Assembly: GCA_016177805.1 (NCBI GenBank)
Contig: JACOUN010000097.1
Span: 22,427 to 86,426 of the forward strand
Source of the DNA: Rhodocyclales bacterium
GTDB lineage: Bacteria > Pseudomonadota > Gammaproteobacteria > Burkholderiales > Rhodocyclaceae
Length of the DNA stretch: 64,000 bases
Direction of reading: 5' to 3'
This document shows, in pieces, positions 43,524 through 51,906 of this stretch. The notes beneath the pieces are model-generated. The model was not told the DNA's origin, did not search any database, and saw only the letters and a list, made by a program, of their open reading frames with translations. Within the stretch, counting starts at the first letter, position 1. Each line of letters starts with the position of its first letter. The translations under genes were made by a program, and so were the position numbers.

Positions 43524-44549
43524 TCACACGTGGGAGTCGAGTGCAAAGGTGAAGGCGTCGGCAAAGAACGCGTCGGGTGCAAGGTTGCAGCGGGTGCTCA
43601 GTTCGTGTCGCGCCGCTTCTATCATCGCCGGCGCGCCGCACGCATACACGTCGTGGCCGGAAAGGTCCGGAATGTCCGCCATGAGGGCCTCATGCACCAG
43701 GCCGCAACGTCCCGTCCACGCGTCGCTCGCGGTCGCTTCCGACAAGACCGGAACGTAGCGAAACCCGCGCAGTGTCTTTTCCCACGAGCAGCCAAGCTCA
43801 TGCATATAGAGTCCTTCGCGCATGCGTGCGCCCCAGTAAAGCATGAGATCGCGTTCAATGCCAGTGGCAATGACGTGTTCGACGATGCTCTTGATCGGGG
43901 CGAATCCGGTGCCGCCGGCGAGCAGGACGATGGGCCGGTCGCGCTCCTCGCGCAGGAAGAACGACCCCAGCGGCCCCTCGATGCGCAGGATGTCGCGTGC
44001 TTTCAGCTCGTTGAACACCTGCCCGGTGAAATAGCCGTTCGGTACGCGGCGGATGTGCAGTTCGAGGTGGTCGTTGTCGTGCGGGGCGTTGGCGATGGAG
44101 AAGCTGCGGCGTCGCCCGTCGGGCAGCAGAACGTCGATGTACTGACCGGGGTGAAAGCGGAAGTTGTGACTGGCCGGCAGTTTGGCCGTGACCATCATCA
44201 CGTCGTCGGCGAGACGCCGCATGTCCTGCACGCGACACGGCATTTTTTGCGGGGCGATATCGCCGCCGCGGCTAACGCCGCGTACCTTGATGACCAGGTC
44301 GGAACGGGCGCGTGCCTTGCATAGCAACGCGTATCCGGCCGCGCGCTCGGCATCGCTCAGCGCGCTGTCGGCAACTTCGCCCTGCTCGATCTCACCGTGC
44401 ACGATGCGAGCCTTGCACGCGCCGCACGCGCCGTCCCGACAACCATGGGGAAGCAGCAGCCCGGCCGCCAGCGCCGCTTCGAGCACCGACTCATCCTCGG
44501 TCGCGGAGAACTTCAGTTGGTCGGGGTCGGTTGAAATCAGGAACTGCAT
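43524..44549 (-). CDS. Ferredoxin/FAD reductase (CDP-6-deoxyglucoseen reductase-like)
   Basis: A 341-residue NAD(P)H:acceptor reductase. A plant-type 2Fe-2S ferredoxin domain (HGCRDGACGACKARI, then LLCKARA; about residues 1-90) is fused to an FAD domain (FHPGQYIDVLLPDGRRRSFSIAN) and an NAD-binding domain (IVLLAGGTGFAPIKSIVEHV; YACGAPAM near the end). This layout is shared by phenol hydroxylase reductases and E3 of the dideoxysugar pathway. The partner oxygenase or sugar enzyme is not visible nearby. ATG 44549 is the start; the HDOD gene follows four bases downstream of its stop. Confidence 0.88.
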   Translation of the reverse strand: MQFLISTDPDQLKFSATEDESVLEAALAAGLLLPHGCRDGACGACKARIVHGEIEQGEVADSALSDAERAAGYALLCKARARSDLVIKVRGVSRGGDIAPQKMPCRVQDMRRLADDVMMVTAKLPASHNFRFHPGQYIDVLLPDGRRRSFSIANAPHDNDHLELHIRRVPNGYFTGQVFNELKARDILRIEGPLGSFFLREERDRPIVLLAGGTGFAPIKSIVEHVIATGIERDLMLYWGARMREGLYMHELGCSWEKTLRGFRYVPVLSEATASDAWTGRCGLVHEALMADIPDLSGHDVYACGAPAMIEAARHELSTRCNLAPDAFFADAFTFALDSHV

Positions 44550-44570
44550 GGGCCGTGAGATAATTCGCGC

Positions 44571-45464
44571 ATGAAAAATGTTCTGATCGTCGGCAGCGGT
44601 GACGTCGCACGCCGTGCGATACCGTGGCTGGCAAAACGGTTCAAGGTCTACGCGGTGACCCGCCATTCCGACGCCCGCGATCAACTGCGTGCGCTGGGCG
44701 CTCAGCCGCTGATCGCAGATCTCGATGATAGGCACAGCCTCGCGCGCGTGGCCGGGATTGCGGATGCCCTGTTGCATTTCGCGCCCCCACCCGGAAGCGG
44801 CGCGGGCGATACCCGCACGGCGCGCTTGCTGGCGGCCCTCGCGTGCCGGGGGAGTCTACCACAGCGCATCGTGTACATTTCCACCACCGGGGTGTACGGA
44901 GATCGCGCCGGGGCGCTGGTCAGCGAAACCGATACGTGCCGGCCGGATACCGACCGGGCGCGGCGCCGGGTCGATGCCGAGCGACGGCTGCGACGTTTCG
45001 CCGCGCGCAACCGCGTGTGCGTCTGTGTGCTGCGGGCGCCGGGCATCTACGCGGCGGATCGACTGCCGGTCGAGCGGCTGGAGCGGGGTACGCCCATCCT
45101 GTCCGCTGAGGACGATGTGTATACCAACCACATCCATGCCGACGATCTGGCACGGTTGGCCTGTGTGGCATTGTTCCGTGGGCGTCCGGGGCGGGTGTAT
45201 AACGCGGTGGATGATACGCGGATGAAGATGGGCGAGTATTTCGAGTTTGCCGCGGATGCGCTGGGGTTGCCGCGCCCGCCGCGCATGGGCAGGGCCGAAT
45301 TGAGCGCGAAGCTGACCCCGATGGCGTTGTCCTTCATGGCCGAATCGCGCCGCCTGTGCAATGACCGTATTCGTGATGAACTGCGACTTAGGCTGCGTTA
45401 CCCCACCGTGCGCGAGGGCTATGCGGCAGCGTTGACGCCACGGCCAAGGGGTGATGGATGTTGA
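44571..45464 (+). CDS. SDR-type NAD(P)-dependent epimerase-like protein (YeeZ-like)
   Basis: A 297-residue extended SDR with the GSGDVARRA nucleotide motif at residues 8-16. After the YISTTGVYGDRAGALVSE block the usual catalytic YxxxK is replaced by DRARRRVDAERRL, so epimerase chemistry of the classical type is doubtful. HADDLARLACVAL and YNAVDDTRMKMGEYFEFAADALGL (landmark YNAVDD) match atypical members such as YeeZ. It starts 21 bases from the divergent ferredoxin reductase gene, a pairing also seen in other betaproteobacteria. Function unknown. Its 3' end overlaps the hemJ gene by seven bases. Confidence 0.82.
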   Translation: MKNVLIVGSGDVARRAIPWLAKRFKVYAVTRHSDARDQLRALGAQPLIADLDDRHSLARVAGIADALLHFAPPPGSGAGDTRTARLLAALACRGSLPQRIVYISTTGVYGDRAGALVSETDTCRPDTDRARRRVDAERRLRRFAARNRVCVCVLRAPGIYAADRLPVERLERGTPILSAEDDVYTNHIHADDLARLACVALFRGRPGRVYNAVDDTRMKMGEYFEFAADALGLPRPPRMGRAELSAKLTPMALSFMAESRRLCNDRIRDELRLRLRYPTVREGYAAALTPRPRGDGC

Positions 45465-45868
45465 TACTGAAAGCGTTGCATATCGTGTTTGTCGTGAGCT
45501 GGTTTGCCGGGTTGTTCTATCTGCCGCGCCTGTTCGTGAACCACGCCATGGTCAGCGATGCGGCGACTCGTGAGAGGCTTGAGTTGATGGAGCGCAAGCT
45601 GTACCGCTTCATGACGCCGCTCGCGGTGCTGGCCGTCGCGCTGGGGGTGTGGCTATGGCTGGGATACGGATTTGCCGGGGGCTGGCTGCATGCCAAGGTG
45701 GCGTTGGTGGCCGGTCTGCTTGCCTATCATGTCTATTGCGGCAAGTTGATGAAGGATTTTGCCGCCGGGCGCAATGTGCGCAGCCACATGTGGTTCAGGG
45801 TGTTCAACGAGGTGCCGGTGCTGGTGTTGATCGCGGTGACCTTCCTGGTGGTCCTGAAGCCGTTCTGA
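45458..45868 (+). CDS. hemJ: Protoporphyrinogen oxidase HemJ
   Basis: A 136-residue inner-membrane protein with four membrane segments, the HemJ type of protoporphyrinogen IX oxidase that works in heme synthesis in many bacteria lacking HemG or HemY. Conserved features are LHIVFVVSWFAGLFYLPRLFVNHA near the N-terminus (landmark SWFAGLFYLPRLF), the HAK motif and YHVYCGKLMKDF, and NEVPVLVLIAVTFLVVLKPF at the end (landmark FNEVPVL). The start overlaps the preceding gene by seven bases. Confidence 0.92.
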   Translation: MLILKALHIVFVVSWFAGLFYLPRLFVNHAMVSDAATRERLELMERKLYRFMTPLAVLAVALGVWLWLGYGFAGGWLHAKVALVAGLLAYHVYCGKLMKDFAAGRNVRSHMWFRVFNEVPVLVLIAVTFLVVLKPF

Positions 45869-45869
45869 C

Positions 45870-45900
45870 GCGCCGCGCTCTTCAGCGGCGCCTTGTTGTT
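45870..45900 (+). terminator. Probable terminator after hemJ
   Basis: A GC-rich 7-base inverted repeat (GCGCCGC at 45870-45876 with GCGGCGC at 45885-45891) is followed by a T-rich stretch (CTTGTTGTT). It precedes the methyltransferase gene at 45912. Confidence 0.65.
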
Positions 45901-45911
45901 ATACCTAAACC

Positions 45912-47096
45912 ATGGCTCAAGCAATGAAAGAAACCTTTTTTTCCCCCTGCCCGCGAGGACTCGAACCGATGCTGGCCGAGGAACTGGCCGAGGTCGGTGC
46001 CACGCAGATCGAACTCACCCACGGTGGTGTCGGTTTCGCCGGTGACTGGCAGGTGTGCTATCGCGCCAACCTTGAAAGCCGCCTTGCGACGCGTGTGATG
46101 TGGAAGCTGTGCGCGGGCCGCTATCGTGCCGAAGAGGATATCTACCGCCTCGCCTATGGCGCGACCTGGGCCAAGTGGTTTACCCCGGACGACACGCTAC
46201 GCGTGCACGTCACGGCGCGGCACTCGCCGCTCAAGAGCCTGGAGTTCGTCACGTTGCGGATCAAGGATGCCATCTGCGACCATTTCCGCACCGTGGCCGG
46301 GCGCCGCCCCAGCGTCGATACGGCAGACCCGGCGGTGCGCGTGCACGCCTATCTGACCCGCGATACGGTCACGCTTTACCTCGATACCTCGGGCGCCCCG
46401 TTGTACAAGCGCGGTTTCAAGGAGGCGGCGGTCGAGGCGCCGCTGAAAGAAAACCTGGCGGCCGGCATTCTCAGGATCTCGGGTTGGCAACCGGGGCAGG
46501 CGTTGATAGACCCGATGTGCGGGAGTGGCACTTTTCTGATCGAGGCGGCCCAGATCGCACTCGGCATCGCGCCGGGGCTGGGGCGCGGTTTTGCGTTCGA
46601 ACGTTTTCGCCATTTCGATCAGGCCGCCTGGGCCAGCGTGCGCGGTGCCGCACAGGCGCGGCGTCAGCCGCCGCGGCAACTGCCGCTGTATGGCTCGGAC
46701 ATCGTCGGAGATCAAGTCCGACGGACCCGCATCAACCTTGAAGCGGCCGGGCTGGGCGGGTGTGCCGGTTTGCAGCGCGCCGATTTCCTGGAACTGGCGG
46801 CGCCGGGGGAGAGCGGGGTGCTGGTCACCAACCCGCCGTATGGCGTCAGGCTGGGCGAGACCGACGCGCTCGCGTCGCTCTATCCGCGCATCGGCGATAC
46901 GCTGAAGAAGAACTGGGCCGGCTGGCGCTGCTACTTCCTGAGCGCCGACACCACCTTGCCCAAACTGCTGGGGCTCAAGGCGAGCAAGCGCACCCCGCTC
47001 TTCAACGGTGCGCTGGAGTGCCGGCTCTACGAGTACCGGATGTTCTCCGGTAGCGAGCGCCGGCCCAAGGGTGACCCGGCGCCGCAGTCCGCCTAA
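45912..47096 (+). CDS. THUMP-domain 23S rRNA methyltransferase (RlmL N-terminal type)
   Basis: A 394-residue methyltransferase matching the N-terminal (m2G2445) half of E. coli RlmL. A THUMP-type RNA-binding region follows the family start FFSPCPRGLEPMLAEEL. The SAM fold has the motif DPMCGSGTFLIEAAQIA near residue 200 and the catalytic NPPYG near residue 310. E. coli fuses this to a second RlmK domain; here only the first half is present, as is common in betaproteobacteria. ATG 45912 is used; an in-frame ATG at 45924 is an alternative. The stop overlaps that of the convergent pilU gene. Confidence 0.9.
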   Translation: MAQAMKETFFSPCPRGLEPMLAEELAEVGATQIELTHGGVGFAGDWQVCYRANLESRLATRVMWKLCAGRYRAEEDIYRLAYGATWAKWFTPDDTLRVHVTARHSPLKSLEFVTLRIKDAICDHFRTVAGRRPSVDTADPAVRVHAYLTRDTVTLYLDTSGAPLYKRGFKEAAVEAPLKENLAAGILRISGWQPGQALIDPMCGSGTFLIEAAQIALGIAPGLGRGFAFERFRHFDQAAWASVRGAAQARRQPPRQLPLYGSDIVGDQVRRTRINLEAAGLGGCAGLQRADFLELAAPGESGVLVTNPPYGVRLGETDALASLYPRIGDTLKKNWAGWRCYFLSADTTLPKLLGLKASKRTPLFNGALECRLYEYRMFSGSERRPKGDPAPQSA

Positions 47097-48226
47097 ACGA
47101 TATCGAGGTTGCGCGTCCCGGCGGCGAAGTCGCGCTCGCCGTGGCGGCTGTGCAGCTTGATCTGCAGGCGCAGGTCGTTGACCGAGTCGGCGTTGCGCAG
47201 CGCGTCTTCGTAGCTGATCAGGTCGTCTTCATATAGTTGGAACAGGCTCTGGTCGAAGGTCTGCATGCCCAGTTCGCGCGAGCGTTTCATCACTTCCTTG
47301 ATGCCGGGGACTTCACCCTTGAAGATCAGGTCGGCGATCAGCGGCGAGTTGAGCATGATCTCGACTGCCGGTACGCGGCCCTTGCGTTCCTTCAGCGGCA
47401 TCAGGCGCTGCGAGATCATCGCCCGGATGTTGAGCGACAAGTCCATGAGTAGCTGCTGGCGGCGCTCTTCGGGGAAGAAGTTGATGATCCGGTCGAGCGC
47501 CTGGTTGGTGCTGTTGGCGTGCAGCGTGGCGAGACAGAGGTGGCCTGTTTCGGCGAACGCGATGGCGTAGTCCATGGTCTCGCGGTCGCGGATTTCGCCC
47601 ATCAGGATCACGTCGGGGGCCTGGCGCAGGGTGTTCTTCAGCGCGATCTCCCAACTGTCGGTGTCTATCCCCAGCTCGCGCTGGGTCACGATGCAGTTCT
47701 TGTGCGTGTGCACGAACTCGATCGGGTCTTCAACGGTGATGATGTGGCCGTAGGAGTGGCTGTTGCGAAAGTCCACCATCGCCGCCAGTGACGTGGTCTT
47801 GCCGGTGCCGGTGCCGCCGACGAAGATCACCAGCCCGCGCTTGGTCATCGCCACATCCTTGAGCACATCGGGCAGGCCCAGGTCTTCGAGGGTCGGGATG
47901 GTCTGCGCGATGGTGCGCAGCCCCAGTCCGACCCGCCCTTGCTGGATGAAGGCGTTGGAACGGAAGCGCCCGATGCCGGCCGGGGAAATGGCGAAGTTGC
48001 ATTCCTTGGTGGCCTCGAACTCGGCCGCCTGGCGGTCGTTCATGATCGAGCGCGCCAGTTCGGAGGTGTGTTGTGGCGTCAGTACCTGGTTGGACTGCGG
48101 TACCACGCGGCCGTCGATCTTGATGGCCGGGGGAAAGCCGGATGTGATGAACAGGTCGGAGCCGTTCTTCTGCACCATCAGCTTGAGCAGATCGTGCATG
48201 AATTTGAGTGCCTGATCGCGTTCCAT
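47093..48226 (-). CDS. pilU: Type IV pilus retraction ATPase PilU
   Basis: A 377-residue hexameric ATPase that helps retract type IV pili, supporting PilT. Walker A is GGTGTGKTT near residue 132, the Asp box is TVEDPIEFVHTHKN, and Walker B-like GEIRDRETMDYA with the following ETGHLCLATLHANS. The extended C-terminus and the HTHKN/AKE wording separate PilU from PilT. It follows pilT on the same strand, 88 bases after the pilT stop. Both lie divergent from the yggS-proC cluster. Confidence 0.93.
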   Translation of the reverse strand: MERDQALKFMHDLLKLMVQKNGSDLFITSGFPPAIKIDGRVVPQSNQVLTPQHTSELARSIMNDRQAAEFEATKECNFAISPAGIGRFRSNAFIQQGRVGLGLRTIAQTIPTLEDLGLPDVLKDVAMTKRGLVIFVGGTGTGKTTSLAAMVDFRNSHSYGHIITVEDPIEFVHTHKNCIVTQRELGIDTDSWEIALKNTLRQAPDVILMGEIRDRETMDYAIAFAETGHLCLATLHANSTNQALDRIINFFPEERRQQLLMDLSLNIRAMISQRLMPLKERKGRVPAVEIMLNSPLIADLIFKGEVPGIKEVMKRSRELGMQTFDQSLFQLYEDDLISYEDALRNADSVNDLRLQIKLHSRHGERDFAAGTRNLDIV

Positions 48227-48314
48227 TCTTGAACCTCCAGTCCGGGATGCCCCGGCATCTTGTGCTGCCGTTACTCAGTTGCCGCGTATGGCGATGTCGC
48301 CGTCAGTGTCGCGC

Positions 48315-49358
48315 TCAGGTGTTGAAATTGTCCTTGTTCTGCGCACGCATCTTGGCTTCGACCACCGATACGACGTTGCGTCGCACCAGATCCTGCAGGC
48401 ACTGGTCCAGTGTCTGCATGCCCAGGCCCTGGCCGGTCTGGATCGCGGAGTACATCTGCGCGATCTTGTTCTCGCGGATCAGGTTGCGGATGGCTGGCGT
48501 GCCTATCATGATCTCGTGGGCCGCGACCCGGCCGGTGCCGTCCTTGGTCTTCAGCAGCGTCTGCGCGATGACCGCGCGCAGGGACTCGGAGAGCATGGCG
48601 CGGACCATGTCCTTTTCCTCTGCCGGGAACACGTCGATGATGCGGTCTATGGTCTTGGCCGCCGACGAGGTGTGCAGGGTGCCGAACACCAGGTGGCCGG
48701 TCTCGGCACCGGTCAGCGCCAGGCGGATGGTTTCCAGATCGCGCAACTCGCCCACCAGGATCACGTCCGGGTCCTCACGCAGCGCCGAGCGCAGCGCGTT
48801 GTTGAACGACAGCGTATCGCGGTGTACTTCGCGCTGGTTGATCAGGCAGCGCTTGGATTCGTGAATGAACTCGATCGGGTCTTCGATCGTGAGGATGTGG
48901 GCGTATTCGTTCTGGTTGATGTAGTCGACCATTGCGGCCAGCGTGGTGGATTTGCCCGAACCGGTCGGTCCGGTGACCAGCACGATGCCGCGCGGCTGGT
49001 TGGCGATGTCCTTGAACGACTTGGGGGCGTTGAGTTCTTCCAGCGACAGCACTTTCGACGGAATGGTACGGAACACCGCCGAGGCGCCACGGTTCTGGTT
49101 GAAGGCGTTGACGCGGAAGCGGGCGAGGTTGGGGATCTCGAAGGAGAAGTCGCACTCCAGTATTTCTTCGTACTGCTTGCGCTGCCCGTCGTTCATGATG
49201 TCGTACACCATGGAGTGCACGTCCTTGTGCTCCATCGGCGGCAGATTGATGCGTCTGACATCGCCATGCACCCGTATCATCGGTGGCAGGCCCGCCGACA
49301 GGTGCAAATCGGAAGCCTTGTTCTTGACGGAGAAGGCGAGCAGTTCGGTGATGTCCAT
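48315..49358 (-). CDS. pilT: Type IV pilus retraction ATPase PilT
   Basis: A 347-residue ATPase that powers pilus retraction in twitching motility and DNA uptake. Motifs: DLHLSAGLPPMIRVHGD (N-terminal), VTGPTGSGKSTTLAAMVDY (Walker A), TIEDPIEFIHESKRCLINQREV, and GELRDLETIRLALTGAETGHLVFGTLHTSS (landmark GELRDLETIR). The AIRNLIRENK motif typical of PilT is present. ATG 49358 starts MDITELLAFSVKNKASDLH, matching known PilT starts. It is upstream of pilU in the same direction. Confidence 0.96.
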   Translation of the reverse strand: MDITELLAFSVKNKASDLHLSAGLPPMIRVHGDVRRINLPPMEHKDVHSMVYDIMNDGQRKQYEEILECDFSFEIPNLARFRVNAFNQNRGASAVFRTIPSKVLSLEELNAPKSFKDIANQPRGIVLVTGPTGSGKSTTLAAMVDYINQNEYAHILTIEDPIEFIHESKRCLINQREVHRDTLSFNNALRSALREDPDVILVGELRDLETIRLALTGAETGHLVFGTLHTSSAAKTIDRIIDVFPAEEKDMVRAMLSESLRAVIAQTLLKTKDGTGRVAAHEIMIGTPAIRNLIRENKIAQMYSAIQTGQGLGMQTLDQCLQDLVRRNVVSVVEAKMRAQNKDNFNT

Positions 49359-49461
49359 GAGGTCCGTTCCGGGGCTGGTGTGAGGGAGGGGCGCGCGCGG
49401 GCGTGGCAATGGCCGGTGCTATACTGGCCGCGCAATTCCTTGGCGTCCCGACTAGTGTTAT

Positions 49462-50157
49462 ATGACATCAATCACGTCCAACATGCAAGCCGTGAAGCAG
49501 CGCATTGCGGCCGCAGCGCTTGCGGCCGGCCGCGACCCCGCGACAGTCGGCCTGCTCGCGGTGAGCAAGACCTGGCCCGCGGAAAGCGTGCGCGCGGCGG
49601 CGCGGGCGGGGCAGAAGGCATTTGGCGAGAACTACGTCCAGGAGGGCGTGGACAAGATCGCCGCACTCGCCGATACAGGCCTGGAGTGGCATTTCATCGG
49701 GCCGTTGCAGAGCAACAAGACGCGCCTGGTGGCCAGCCACTTTGACTGGATGCATAGCCTGGAACGGGTCAAGGTGGCCGAAAGACTATCGGCCCAACGC
49801 CCCGACCACCTCCCGCCGCTCAATGTGTGCATACAGGTCAATGTCAGCGGCGAGGCCAGCAAGAGCGGGGTGGCGCCCGATCAGGTCGTGGCGTTGGCGC
49901 GTCAGGTCGCCGACTTGCCGCGATTGCGGCTGCGCGGGTTGATGTGCATCCCCGAGCCCGACGGCGGTGCCGGGGTGCTGCGCGAGCGCTTCGGCTTGTT
50001 GCGCGAATTGCTGGGTGAATTGAGGGCGCGGGGCCACGCTGTGGACACGCTCTCCATGGGCATGTCCGACGACCTGGAATTGGCGATCGAGGCGGGTAGC
50101 ACGCTGGTACGGGTCGGGAGTGCCATTTTTGGAACGAGAACCGGAGTGAGGATGTAA
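49462..50157 (+). CDS. YggS family PLP-binding protein
   Basis: A 231-residue cytoplasmic protein with the alanine-racemase-like barrel of the YggS/PROSC family. It keeps PLP levels in balance and has no strong catalytic role. Conserved parts are LLAVSKTWPAESVR (PLP Lys), FGENYVQEGVDKI, HFIGPLQSNKTRLV and SMGMSDDLELAIEAGSTLVRVGSAIFG. It starts divergently from pilT and overlaps proC at TAATG. It is the first gene of the yggS-proC-yggT-yggU run. Confidence 0.93.
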   Translation: MTSITSNMQAVKQRIAAAALAAGRDPATVGLLAVSKTWPAESVRAAARAGQKAFGENYVQEGVDKIAALADTGLEWHFIGPLQSNKTRLVASHFDWMHSLERVKVAERLSAQRPDHLPPLNVCIQVNVSGEASKSGVAPDQVVALARQVADLPRLRLRGLMCIPEPDGGAGVLRERFGLLRELLGELRARGHAVDTLSMGMSDDLELAIEAGSTLVRVGSAIFGTRTGVRM

Positions 50158-50984
50158 TGGCGAGCAACAGGCTGAGGATTTCGTTTCTGGGCGGTGGCAA
50201 CATGGCCGCCGCACTGATAGGCGGGTTGTGCGAGCGCGGCTTCGCGGGTGCTGATTTGCAGGCGCTCGATCCTTCCGACGCGTGCCGCGCCAACCTCGCC
50301 AGCCGATTCGGCGTGCGGACCGTGGCGCAGGTGGATGAGCGCTTTCTCGACTGCGATGTGATCGTGCTGGCGGTCAAGCCGCAAACCATGAAGGAGGCAC
50401 TGGTGCCGCTGTGCGGGAAGCTGACGACGCAACTGGTCATCAGCATTGCCGCCGGCTTGCGCATGGCCGACATCGCGCGCTGGATGGGTGGCCATCGCCT
50501 GCTGGTGCGGGCCATGCCCAATACCCCGGCGCTCATCGGGGCGGGCGTGACCGGGTTGTGCGCCGACGCCAGCGTGGATGCTGACGGCCGCGCGGCTACC
50601 GCACGTGTCCTGGAGGCGGTGGGGAGTGTGGTGTGGGTGGCCGATGAGGCGCAGATGGATGGGGTGACGGCGGTGTCCGGGAGCGGGCCGGCCTATGTGT
50701 TCCACTTCATCGAGGCCCTGGAGGCGGCGGGGCGCGGACTGGGTTTTGACGAAGCAACCGCGCGCAAGCTGGCGATCGAGACGGTGCTCGGCGCGGCCCG
50801 CCTGGCGGCAGCTTCCGATGAGGCGCCTGGGGTGCTGCGCGAGCGTGTCACCTCCAAGGGCGGTACCACCGCAGCGGCGCTGGCGAGCATGGCGGAGGCG
50901 GGGTTCTTTGATGCAGTGGTGGGTGGCGTGCGCGCGGCCGAGGCGCGTGGGCGGGAACTGGGTATCGAGCTGGGCCGGGGCTGA
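50157..50984 (+). CDS. proC: Pyrroline-5-carboxylate reductase
   Basis: A 275-residue enzyme that performs the last step of proline synthesis with NAD(P)H. The nucleotide site is ISFLGGGNMAAALIGGL at about residues 7-23, VRAMPNTPALIGAGVTGL near residue 117 and the conserved TAVSGSGPAYVFHFIEAL near residue 170, with VTSKGGTTAAALASM toward the C-terminus. The start overlaps the yggS stop (TAATG), so the two are coupled. Confidence 0.95.
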   Translation: MASNRLRISFLGGGNMAAALIGGLCERGFAGADLQALDPSDACRANLASRFGVRTVAQVDERFLDCDVIVLAVKPQTMKEALVPLCGKLTTQLVISIAAGLRMADIARWMGGHRLLVRAMPNTPALIGAGVTGLCADASVDADGRAATARVLEAVGSVVWVADEAQMDGVTAVSGSGPAYVFHFIEALEAAGRGLGFDEATARKLAIETVLGAARLAAASDEAPGVLRERVTSKGGTTAAALASMAEAGFFDAVVGGVRAAEARGRELGIELGRG

Positions 50985-50989
50985 CCATC

Positions 50990-51571
50990 ATGTTCGGACA
51001 AATCCTGTTGCTGGTTCTTAACGTCTTGTTCGGCTTCATCACGGTGTTGCTGCTGGCGCGGTTTTTCATGCAGTGGTCACGGGTGTCGTTCCGCAACCAG
51101 GTTGGGCAGTTCGTGGTGGCGGCGACGGACTGGATCGTGCGGCCGTTGCGCCGCGCGATTCCGGGGTTGTTCGGACTCGACTTCGCGAGCCTGCTGCCCG
51201 CATGGGGTTTCCAGACTGCCTTCGTGTTCCTGGAGTTGAGCCTGCGCGGTGCGCGGCTGGATGGCGGTCCGGTCGGGGTGTTGCTGGGCCTGTGGGGGCT
51301 GGGCCTGATCGAGCTGCTGCGCATGGCGGTATATCTGGTGCTCGCGGTGGTGATCGTATCCGCGATCTTTTCCTGGGTCAGCCCGCACGCTCCAGCCGCG
51401 CCGTTGTTTCGTGCCCTGGCGGATCCGCTGTTGCGCCCTTTCCGCCGCATCGTGCCGACCATCGCCAACATCGATTTGTCACCGCTGCTGCTGTTGCTGT
51501 TGCTGCAGATCCTGCTGGTCGTGCTGGCGGATCTGGGCAGCAATTTCGTCCCGCTGCTGACGGGCGGATGA
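50990..51571 (+). CDS. YggT family membrane protein
   Basis: A 193-residue protein made of two YggT repeats, each a membrane segment pair with a short amphipathic piece (FMQWSRVSFRNQVGQFVVAATDWIVRPLRR in the first, ADPLLRPFRRIVPTIANIDLSPLL in the second; landmark DPLLRPFRRIVP). YggT proteins are implicated in osmotic stress tolerance and, in plastids, in thylakoid distribution; the bacterial role is not settled. It lies five bases after proC and is coupled to yggU by ATGA. Confidence 0.92.
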   Translation: MFGQILLLVLNVLFGFITVLLLARFFMQWSRVSFRNQVGQFVVAATDWIVRPLRRAIPGLFGLDFASLLPAWGFQTAFVFLELSLRGARLDGGPVGVLLGLWGLGLIELLRMAVYLVLAVVIVSAIFSWVSPHAPAAPLFRALADPLLRPFRRIVPTIANIDLSPLLLLLLLQILLVVLADLGSNFVPLLTGG

Positions 51572-51876
51572 GTGCGTGGCTGCGCGAGGACGGCGATGGG
51601 GCTCTGGTATTGAGCGTGCATGTCCAGCCCGGCGCCAAGCAGACAGGGTTTGCCGGCCGGTACGGTGACGCGCTCAAGCTGCGGCTCGCGGCGCCGCCGG
51701 TGGACGGCAAGGCCAATGCCGCGTTGTGTCGGTTTCTCGCGGAGTACTGCGGGGTCGCGAAGTCTTCGGTGACGCTGGTGAGCGGCCAGAGTTCGCGTGC
51801 CAAGCGCGTGCGCATCGTCGGCATAAACGTGGCCGCTCGTGCGCGCCTCGCGGCCCTTGGCGATGAGCCGGAGTAG
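51568..51876 (+). CDS. YggU family protein (DUF167)
   Basis: A 102-residue cytoplasmic protein of the DUF167/YggU family. Conserved sequence: LSVHVQPGAKQTGFAGRYGDALKLRLAAPPVDGKANAAL (landmark VQPGAKQT...PPVDGKAN) and SVTLVSGQSSRAKRVRI. ATG 51568 overlaps the yggT stop. Function unknown; the pair yggT-yggU is widely conserved. Confidence 0.92.
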   Translation: MSAWLREDGDGALVLSVHVQPGAKQTGFAGRYGDALKLRLAAPPVDGKANAALCRFLAEYCGVAKSSVTLVSGQSSRAKRVRIVGINVAARARLAALGDEPE

Positions 51877-51906
51877 TTTTCCGATATCGAGAGTGGAGGT
51901 GCTTGC

